Part shown: in pieces, positions 55,974-64,000 of the stretch | Numbering within the stretch: the stretch's first letter is position 1 | Layout: the number at the start of each line of letters is the position of its first letter | Origin: Shinisaurus crocodilurus | Taxonomy: Eukaryota > Chordata > Lepidosauria > Squamata > Shinisauridae | DNA: 64,000 nucleotides | NCBI GenBank assembly: GCA_021292165.1 | Contig: CM037877.1 | Location: 160,599,871-160,663,870, forward strand | Reading direction: 5' to 3' | Notes under the pieces: model-generated | Seen by the model: the letters and a program-made list of their open reading frames with translations, nothing else | Database searches by the model: none | Told to the model about the DNA's origin: nothing | Made by a program: the position numbers and the translations under genes

Positions 55974-56363
55974 TAGGGTAGCTGTGTGCCCTACTTTACA
56001 GAGGACAGTCCTTTATCTCGGTTTGAAGGGCTAGCCAGTCTTCGTCTGGGTTAAAGATAAAGACCGACCGACCGGTAAGAAGGGAGTGCCTGCAGGGGTC
56101 TTGAAATTATTGCCCACCAACAGTAAGCAGCACCTGGAGAGCAGACAGAGCAGGCATACAGATCACCTGGTTACAGTCTCCCCCTACTATGGTGAGATGT
56201 ATTGCATTTCTATTAAAATTACAGCAATTATTTCAAAATTTGCATCTACACATATACATTTCATGCGTTCACTGTGCCAGTTTTATGCAGCTTGTTTCCT
56301 CTCCTGACCTCTTTTTGGGGGACACACTTCCTCTTTTTTGGCAATGTATAAGTGGTCACCCTA
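55974..56363 (+). mobile_element. TAGGGTGG-family TIR element, near complete
   Basis: It starts TAGGGTAGCTGTGTGCCCTA and ends AAGTGGTCACCCTA, TA-bounded inverted ends, 390 bp. The best model for the family's full length. It contains GAGGACAGTCC, GTAAGCAGCACCTGG and TGGTGAGATGTATTGCATTT. Confidence 0.75.
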
Positions 56364-56368
56364 TACTC

Positions 56369-56597
56369 CAGGGGTGGGCAACATGTATCCTGAAGGCTTC
56401 ATGCAGCCCCCTCTGCCCCCTCCCCCCAGTGTGGCCCTAGCCTCACTTTTTTTTAAACCTGGGGGGAAAGGGAGGAAATTTTGACAGCAAACAGTGAGTT
56501 CCCCCGCTTTTGGAGGTGCAGTGGCAGGAATGCAGCCTGTGGTGGGTCCATGGGGGGTGGTATTGGCCCCTGGACCACCCAAAGTTGCCCACGTCTG
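56369..56597. mobile_element. Non-autonomous hAT element with 8-bp TSD
   Basis: CAGGGGTGGGCAACATGTAT and its inverted partner (GTTGCCCACGTCTG) are the TIRs. CTATACTC (56361-56368) and CTATACAC (56598-56605) agree at 7 of 8 positions. The left TSD overlaps the end of the TAGGGTGG element, so the hAT element inserted at its edge. Confidence 0.85.
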
Positions 56598-57410
56598 CTA
56601 TACACCATCTTCTGTGGATGGCAACTATAGATCTCATGGTTTGGCCTTGCCACAGACCCTTTTTATGGTCCTGTATTGATCGTGACGGGGTGGGTAGGTG
56701 GGGGACATTTTTCCATAGCCAAACAAAGCCCAACGGACATGTACTGCATTCCACCCAGAGATCAATGAAGCTGCTGTATTATTATTCTACCTGTGTAAAT
56801 CTGTAAAAGCAGGAGGAATTGTCTGGCCACAATCCATGGCAAGTAGCCAGCCTTCAGAATCTACTGAATGGGTCACAACAGTACACACGTTCCTACCACA
56901 GAGGAAACTGAACACCACAGTCTCCATATGTCTGAAAGAACTCATCAATATGCCACCGGCTCCGTTCCTCTCCAGCAGCTCCCCCCCCCATCTGACTGGT
57001 ATTCTTTCTCTCCATTTTCCAAGCTGTCTTTCCGACTCCAGGGTCTTCCTGATGCAAGGCTCGTCCAATCATGCCGGCATTTTCCAAGTGCCTCCTTTTT
57101 CTTCTCAGGGCCTACAGTCCCTGTGATGTGCTTGGGAGATAGCAGTTATGGACAAAGCTCTATCGCAGGCCTAGCACAACATATATACCAGAGCAGAGCT
57201 GAGCCACTGGTGACCCACCACCACCACTGGTCCAGTGGAGCCAGGGCTTGTAGGGATGCAGCACTAACACTTCTTTTATTAGGAAGGATGCTGACATCCT
57301 TTGCCACTCCCCTCGCAGACTTTCCTGTTCCTTCTGAGCTTAGCTGCAATCTTCACAGTAGCTGGGGGAAATGGATATGGATTTTTCCAGCAATGACTGT
57401 CCCCTGCCGT

Positions 57411-57610
57411 AGTGCAAAGTATTTTGGGATGACTTGGTCTTGAATGTGTGATTCATACCAATTTGCTGTACAAATGACCTGTTTCTGGTGCTGATGAAAA
57501 CTGCCAGAACTGGTTTGTTGATATGGATCAACACATCTGCCTGCAATTTTGGACTCTTCCTAGGGGCGTGGCTACTGGGATAGGCATGATGAGCACCTGC
57601 ACTTCAAAAC
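57411..57610. repeat. Dispersed repeat, copy 2
   Basis: Partner of 48382-48570. Both contain GGTTTGTTGATATGGAT and GCAAAG(T/C)ATTTTGGG words. Copy 2 has extra sequence after 57535. Confidence 0.6.
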
Positions 57611-57674
57611 TTTCCACTGCCCACCAAGCTGAAGGCAGCTCGCCAGCCATGTAAAGTTACACATAAGGTGGGCC

Positions 57675-57778
57675 GATGTGAAAGGGCTCCTGCACCTTTA
57701 ATGGCTGGGTAGAAGAGGGAATTTCAGCACGATGCTGAAATTCTACACAGCTATTAAAGGTCCAGGAGCCCTGCCCTC
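57675..57778. mobile_element. Foldback MITE
   Basis: AGGGCTCCTGCACCTTTAAT and ATTAAAGGTCCAGGAGCCCT pair, with a TTTCAGCA...TGCTGAAA centre at 57722-57740. Confidence 0.7.
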
Positions 57779-58130
57779 TTTTGCAGCTGGTCACCTTATT
57801 TACACCAGGTTGGGCTTCTCCCATCTCTGTGGAGGGGAAAGCCATGTGATGCCTCATACAATTCTGTCTTCTAGGTCATTCTTAAAAGTTTATGCTGGCC
57901 CAAGACATGTTGCCCCCACCCCACATGTATAGGGCCAACAGTTTAAACAGTTTGGTTCCACCATTGAGGTGCTAATGTGTGCCTTTCAGCTATCTTGACC
58001 ATCTGCCAACACACCTGTGCTGCCTGAAGCAGGTCTGCTTCACCATCATGACAAAGCCAGCCCCACTTAAAGGTACAGGGTCTGGTGATCATAAATATTC
58101 AAGACCTTCACTCATGCTGGTGAAGCTTTC

Positions 58131-58296
58131 ATAGATAGATCATAGGAGTTGGAAGGAGCCTACAAGGCTATCGAGTCCAACCCCCTGCTCAATGCAGGAA
58201 ACTAGAGGAGGGGTCTCCCATCCAAGTAACAACCAGGCCTGACCCTGCTTAGCTTTCCACGATCAGACAAGCTGAGCCAGCATGAGCCACAGGCCT
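58131..58296 (-). mobile_element. 5S rRNA-headed SINE with CR1-like tail
   Basis: On the minus strand 58276-58207 is 5S-like (TCTGATCGTGGAAAGCTAAG, ACTTGGATGGGAGACC). The tail has GTTGGACTCGATAGCC and ends ATGATCTATC. It is the copy closest to 5S rRNA in the GTCTGATC stretch. Confidence 0.9.
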
Positions 58297-58790
58297 TTTT
58301 ACAATCTGTGCCACGTTTACTGTTTGCTTTTGTTTGATTCCTGCAAAGGGGAGATTTCCTCATCTAAACATGCCTTATAGTTTGCCATTGTCTGCAAGCC
58401 ATTCTTACCTCTTGAATTCCACTATTCTCTAGCTGTTAGCCATCCAAAACCCAAACAGATGTGTGCAGGTCTTGATGAAGATAGAAGGCAGCCTGTGTGT
58501 TCCTCACATGCTTCGGATACTATTACGATTTGCAACTGAAAATGCTCCCACTGCTTTTGAATAGCTGGATCTGTCATCAATTTCGGAAATATTAGAAAGC
58601 ACAGTGGACTGTGAAGTCACCATTTAAATCCAGGGGAAAAACTATGCATATGAATTAATTATTTTAGATTGTCATGGCTTTCTTTTGTTTCTGTCATACT
58701 GGCTCTCTGTTCTATGCCAATCTACTGTAAGCTACGCTTTTGGTTTAATGAAATAATTAGCCCTATCAGACTGCTGACCTGGTACAATTT

Positions 58791-58791
58791 A

Positions 58792-58827
<36 letters not shown>

Positions 58828-58830
58828 AAA
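58791..58830 (+). repeat. (AAAG)n microsatellite
   Basis: About ten AAAG units. Confidence 0.95.
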
Positions 58831-59465
58831 TGATGTGGGTCTCCCTCTCCCCTTCATTCTAATTTCTACCTCTTATGAAACAGAAGCAGTTCATCTTCAA
58901 ATGTTAACATGTCATATTAATGACAAATCTTTTCTGCTTGGCGAAAAATGCAACAACTACACTTCACTTATTTCACATCAGTTGCTGGATGTAATATTGG
59001 AAGCTTGGAGAGCATGAATTATTTTCGCAACATGATTTTGAGGGCCACTTCACACATTACATTCAATGACATGGAGAAGATTAATCTCAGAGTTGGGTAA
59101 GGAGTGGACTTTGGGGCTAACTGTATGCTGTGTGTGTGTGGGGGGGGGATTGTTTTGTTTTGTTTAAGTAAAGCGGTTTAGGGAGAGGGGAATTTTGACT
59201 GGAGAAATGGCAAGGGAGTAGATGCTTAACTCTTTTTCCACCCATCATTTTTCTACTACATATTTTCCCATACAGGGATCAAAACGTTTACCTTGGGGTG
59301 GGTGAGCAATTTTGGGTGGAGAAATTGTGGGGAGAGGAAAGTCTTTCCCTCTCCACTCAAAATTACCACCTCCGGAGGCTGCTTTCTTAAAGAAAGAAAG
59401 AGAAAAAGAGCACAGCGGGCAAATGGCATTAGGGATCCATCCATGTGTTTTCATGCAATGCTTAT

Positions 59466-59755
59466 TTATGGGTACAATCCTATGCAGGTTTAGACAGAAA
59501 AGGTCCTACAGCTCTCGGCATTCAACCAGGCAGCCATGCTCAGTCCCTGTCTAGGAGCCGTAGGAATGCTCCTTCCATATATGACTTACCCGCAGCTTAC
59601 CTGTGACACCATTTTCCGGGAAGCACTGTGATCAATACATCCAAGACAGATGTGATTTTTGAAAATCAGACACAATGCAAAGAATTCCCCATGCTGGCTG
59701 GGGAATTGTAGGAGTTTTTTTCTGTCTAAACATGCACAGGATCGTGCCCTTAAAT
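59466..59755. mobile_element. Split or rearranged copy of the shared-core MITE
   Basis: The left arm (ACAATCCTATGCAGGTTTAG then ACAGAAAAGG) is at 59466-59530 and the right arm (GGAATTGTAGGAG, TTCTGTCTAAACATGCACAG) at 59690-59750. About 150 bases of other sequence lie between, so the hairpin was interrupted. Confidence 0.6.
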
Positions 59756-59759
59756 AATT

Positions 59760-61520
59760 TGTCATGCAAGAATGGCAATATTTGTGTCTCTTTTTTTTCA
59801 TGCTATGAAAATAGATTGGAAAACCGTGTCTGGGCTTCCTGTTGCACATATTTACAGTGTCATTCATAGACTACAAGATACAGGCAAGCAAAGAAACTGA
59901 TTCAGCTAAGTCATATTTTCAAAAGTGAGAACTTGCTATCTTATATAATGATGTTCCGCTGCACCTCTTTGTGCCTATTTGTCCATCTGCCTTCCCTTCT
60001 TGACCCACGTTGGCCAGCGTAGACATGAGAGGCTCTGTCTGAAAGATGAGAGGAAGGGGATTTTGCCTATTTGGGGAACCTGTCACCTCCCACCTTAGAG
60101 GGAGCCTCTCTTGATGCCCCTGCATTAGAGAATTGTCTTGGGGAATATGGGTGCCTTTGTGACATCAGTGTTGTATAAGCCCAACTGCACCTATATCCTT
60201 TGGGGTTAGGTTTCTTCTTACAGCTCATGAACACCTACATTCCTTGTAGGTTTTCCACTTCACATCTGAGTCTTTGTTCTAACTATTGAGTTACATCAAC
60301 ATTCCCCCCCCCCCATGGAACTTTAAAAAAAAAAAAAAACCAACAAGGACAATATTCATGATCATAGGTGGCTTGATCCAGCAAACAATTTCTGGCAGAA
60401 CTCCCACAGAAATTGATATCAGTTAAGCATAATAGACCTAGATGAGCCTTGCAAGTTATTTAACCAAAGCCCTTGCACTAGTGGTGGGCTATGGCACAAA
60501 AGGGATTATAGAGGCCTGGAGGCAAGGTGCCTTGCCTTCTGTGTTTTGTCCATTCTTACCTACGGATGGGGATTGCCATCTTTTATTTCTGACAGAGGCT
60601 CTATGCCTCTAGTGCCTGCACAACAGGCATGAGTTCAACCAGTGCAGCTTCCAACACTGCCTGTTGAATTTCTGCTTGTCATTGAGCAATGAAAGGCACA
60701 TAAACTCTGGAAAGGGAAAAAAGTGGCAACCCTAGGTATAAACACTGCTGCACTTCGAACCCGACACCTTCTTAATCACCTGCAGCCTTCTTTGCATTGT
60801 GTCTGAGATTGAAAAGTCACATCTGTCTTGGATGTATTGACCCCAGTGCTTCCCAAATAATGGGGTCACAGGTAAGCTCCTCAGAGTGGGGAATTGGAGC
60901 TCCGCCCCTCTCCCCCTCCCAGCTGGCATGGAAAGAACCATGCCCGCTGCCTCTGCAAGGTCAGAAATGAGATGTTGGAGAGGGGTAAAAGGGGGCATTT
61001 TGGTGGGTGGGGAGGGGAGGAGACTGGAGGGGCCAGGATACGAGCTATCTGGAGGCCTCTTCAGCCTCCTTCCCTCCCCCTCCAACGTGCACCAGCTAGA
61101 TGGTCAAAAAAGCCCATCAAGCAAAAAATGCAGGGTGGGAAGACCGGGAGGCAAAGATCGCCTCTGTTGCTCCTCCTGCCTTGCATAGGATGCTCATAAG
61201 CCTCTAAGTTCGGGGGCTTACGATCATTGAGGGTGCAACCCATAGGACTACACCCTAAAATATTCATATAAAAGAAATCTAAAGTCAACAAATGGTAGCA
61301 GCCAATGAGATAAGTAAAACAGCAGCGCCGCTGCCCAAAGAGGTGGGTCGGGGGAAACCCTGATTAAAATGCTTGGGTCAAAAAGGGTTTAATGGCGTAT
61401 CTACAGCTAGTACATCCCTCCCTCCCTCAAAACTGTGCTGTGAGAAAGAGCCCTTACACCTGGACATAAATGGTAATGTTTTATAAAACAAAAGGGCAAT
61501 TTTCTTAAACACACTTTGCT
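59760..61520. other. No recognised feature
   Basis: Contains a short poly-C/poly-A stretch at 60305-60345. The 117- and 101-codon frames around 60732-61199 overlap on opposite strands in G/C-rich DNA and look like chance. Confidence 0.4.
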
Positions 61521-61526
61521 AGAAGT

Positions 61527-61980
61527 TAGGGTGGCCACGTGTCCTACTTTGCAGAGGATAGTCCTCTATTTGAAGGGGTCCTTATTTGTAGGGCTATCCA
61601 ATCCAAGTCTGGTTTAATGACAAATAACCATAAGAACGGATTGCCGTTATGTTGATGCTGGTGAATTTGAACTTGTCCTTTCCTTTCCTGATCAAGGCTT
61701 CCATACTAGGGTGGTCATGTGTCTTACTTTTCAGAGGTCAGTCCTCTGTCTGAAGGCAGCTTCTATTTGAAGGGCGGCCCAGTTCACATCTGGTTTAAAG
61801 ATGAAGAACAATAAAAAGGGGGGATCCGCAGCCTTGAAGTTGCCCCTCAACAGTTCGCACCTGGACAGCAGACTGAGCAAGGCATGCAGGTCACCTGGTC
61901 ACACCATGGCCAGATGTATCGTATGTCTATGTAAATTATAGTAATTCTTTCTAAGTATGCATCATGTCATATTGTATCAT
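61527..61980 (+). mobile_element. TAGGGTGG-family element with a repeated terminus
   Basis: Two successive left ends start at 61527 (TAGGGTGGCCACGTGTCC) and 61707 (TAGGGTGGTCATGTG). The second continues through the family body (GTTCGCACCTGGACAGCAGA, CAGGTCACCTGGTCACACCA). The right end is lost. Confidence 0.65.
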
Positions 61981-62070
61981 GGTGCTGCAAATTTCCCCAT
62001 CTCAGCTACAATTCATTAGCTCCTGCTTTGTAGGGATGGGGAAATCATGGTACGCATTTCATAGTACTAC

Positions 62071-62208
62071 CAGGGGCAGGTAACCTGTGGTGTCCTCCAG
62101 CTGTTTTGAACTACAACTCCCATGATTCCTTACCATTGGCCATCCTGGCTGGGACTGATGGGAGCTGTAGTCTATAGCATACAGAGGGCATCAGGCTGCC
62201 TACCCCTG
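62071..62208. mobile_element. Hybrid palindromic MITE
   Basis: CAGGGGCAGGTAACCTGTGG and GGCTGCCTACCCCTG ends resemble the longer hAT elements at 30474 and 33223. The core CTACAACTCCCATGATTCC..CCATTGGCCATCCTGGCTGG is that of the 12982-13118 family. Flanks do not match as a TSD. Confidence 0.75.
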
Positions 62209-62929
62209 AACTAGACATTAAAGAGGGATTGAGCAGGAAGAAGAGGAGATATGGGGACTCATAATCTCCCTGAATTCAGTTCTAATGCCTTCTACTCATT
62301 TTACATTAGAATAGATGATGAAGACATGGGAGAGCATTTGAGAAATTCAGTTTTCACCAGTGGGAGATTGAAATTCAGTCTGAGTTTTCCTTCATTTGCC
62401 CAGTATTTCCCACCTCACCACTTCAGTAACATGCTTCCTTCTCATCTGAAGAAACAGGGGAGTCGTTTTCTGGGAAAGTCTTTGCTCTGTTGTGGTCCTG
62501 CTGGAGAAATGGTTGCTGCAGAAGATGGGAATTATAGACAATTCAGCTATCATGACGCAAAACTATACTAATCATTTCTCTCTTCCCCCCCCCCCCCAGC
62601 AGTAATTTTAATTTAAGGCACTAGAGGAGATGCAATTTGGTACGATTTAGAGCTGCATTTGTATCATTATTTTCACTCTCCAGAATCATGACTATTTCAG
62701 TAACAGCTTGGACAGAAGCCACAATCTGAAAGGCTAAAAAGAAATTCTCTTTTGCAACTGTATCACCTTGTGTGCACCCAGCCCCGTCACTAATAAGAAC
62801 ATTATATCACTGTAGGCACAATTGTTTAAATCCATAAATACACTATTGGTATACAATGGTAGGGTTGTATTAAAATCAGTGGAGATACTTCAGATACAGC
62901 CAAACATAAATAAGGATGGATCCTTGAGC

Positions 62930-62995
62930 ATACTTACTAGGACATAAGTCCCAATAAATTCAGTGGGGCTTACTTCCAAGTAATCATCTTGAGAA
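62930..62995. mobile_element. Fragment of the AAGTAAGT MITE
   Basis: GACATAAGTCCCAATAAATTCAGTGGGGCTTACTTCC-type centre, no clear ends. Confidence 0.6.
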
Positions 62996-63110
62996 CGGGG
63001 CTGCTTCAAGTGTGCAATCTAGATTCATAAAACAAAAGATGTGAAAACATGATTTGAAAATATATTGAGTAAAAGGAAAAGCCCCCCAAGTTCCTCTTAC
63101 TTCCGTAAGG

Positions 63111-63178
63111 ATGTAATCCTATGGATGTTTAGACAGAAAAATAAAGTCTTACAGCTCCCAGCATTCCCCAGCCAGTAC
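63111..63178. mobile_element. Left arm of the shared-core MITE
   Basis: GTAATCCTATGGATGTTTAG, ACAGAAAAATAAAG and CAGCTCCCAGCATTCCCCAG, then it stops. Confidence 0.7.
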
Positions 63179-63404
63179 AGTACCTTAAATTGGCACACAT
63201 TCTGGCAGGTCCATACAACTTTTTGACCCATTGGGCTGAACACATCCCACTAGCCATGGCAATATGGGAGCCTGCAAGGGGCTTCTGCTTTTGCGGCAAA
63301 AATAAGAGATTGCCAGACACCTGGCAGGTTGCTGAACAAAGGCTGCATTCAGCTTTGCGGGTTGCAAGATGTGCAGGCTTCAGTTATGGCATCATGTCAT
63401 AATT

Positions 63405-63745
63405 GACATAGTAGTTACCATAATTTAAATAGAAATACAATGCGTCTCGCCATAGTGGGGAAACCTGTGAATAGGTGGTCTGCGTGCCCTGCTCGAACTG
63501 CTGACCAGGTCCTAAGTGTTGATGAACCACAAACTTCAATGCCCCTGCTCTCCCTTCAGATGGTGCTTTATATTTAAACTGGACTTGGCAGCGGAGGTGC
63601 TAGGTACCGAAAATATCCAGGGCTCAGGCCCACAGGACAAAAAAACACAAACAAAAATGCATAAATTTGCATGTGCTAATTAATTTACATATTTGCTAAA
63701 GTGTGTAAAGGACCCTAGTTCCTAAGGTCACCCCTATGTGTAAAA
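63405..63745 (-). mobile_element. TAGGGTGG-family element, decayed
   Basis: Minus-oriented family words: AATTTAAATAGAAATACAAT, CCATAGTGGGG, AACTTCAATGCCCCTGCTC, TTTAAACTGGACTTGG. After 63590 the sequence diverges. An AAGGTCACCCCTA remnant is at 63731-63743. Confidence 0.5.
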
Positions 63746-64000
63746 AGGGATGTATAGACAGGGGAAAGGAGGGCATTTGATATCAGGAAAAAAACCTCAG
63801 GCAGAAAGATTCAAGGGAGGGGCAGCAGGAGGTAAAGCACATGTGGGGAAAAAAGCCAGCTAATCCAGAGGGATCAGAGGCAACAGAGATCATCGGGGCC
63901 TCTGTACCTTTATTTTAGCAAGTTGCCATGGACAGCAGGGTGGTGGGGCAGATGGCTTCTCAAAAATTTGGGGCTCAAAATGAAAGATTCAGGGCTCCAG

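Noticed and set aside
56868..57443. 191-codon plus-strand frame
   Set aside because: Overlapping long frames exist on both strands, as expected of stop-poor sequence. Low-complexity residues and no motif. I could not link it to a retroelement gene.

Overview
This looks like a stretch of vertebrate nuclear DNA, most likely from a squamate reptile (lizard or snake). The base is AT-rich and CpG-poor, microsatellites are frequent, and almost every recognisable feature is a transposable element. The organism guess rests on the repeat mix: CR1 LINEs ending in ATTCTATG octamers, L2-like LINE ends with (TTTA)n tails, an L1 fragment, tRNA- and 5S rRNA-headed SINEs, and many short palindromic hAT-type MITEs. 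I found no protein-coding host gene, rRNA gene, functional tRNA gene, CRISPR array or operon-like structure. The window is probably intergenic or lies within a long intron.

Layout. 1-5.2 kb: mostly unassigned sequence, a CpG-rich palindromic island (1.74-2.11 kb), and a TIR element (2.78-3.91 kb) split by a CR1-type 3' end. 5.3-9.1 kb: a CR1 reverse-transcriptase LINE cut in two by an L1-like element without a visible ORF2. 9-21 kb: hAT-type MITEs, a 59-bp-arm hairpin, a tRNA-headed SINE and L2-like tails. 21-31 kb: a possible solo LTR, 5S-headed SINEs, further copies of the TAGGGTGG TIR family, an L1 ORF2 remnant, and a second GC-rich palindrome. 33-40 kb: hAT MITEs, a 5S-headed SINE with a clear target-site duplication (TSD), an L2 C-terminal ORF remnant and two tandem tRNA-headed SINEs. 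42-51 kb: a cluster of short palindromes, a solo LTR carrying a 40-bp tandem array, and a 5S-SINE joined to a LINE C-terminus with a zinc finger. 51-64 kb: another LTR candidate, a 424-bp foldback, and more SINE, hAT and TIR copies.

How the parts interact. Parasite-host pairs can be read directly. The 5S-headed SINEs carry a CR1-like tail and the tRNA-headed SINEs at 39 kb carry the tail of a second CR1-type LINE, so each SINE probably borrows that LINE's machinery. The MITEs are modular: different terminal repeats surround the same palindromic core, and two copies keep perfect 8-bp duplications, which points to recent movement. Nesting gives a relative chronology, with the TAGGGTGG family among the oldest because SINEs, LINEs and a CR1 copy sit inside it. 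The best leads are the modular palindromic MITEs, the CR1-tailed 5S SINE, the LTR with its tandem array, and the L1-like element with a duplicated ORF segment.
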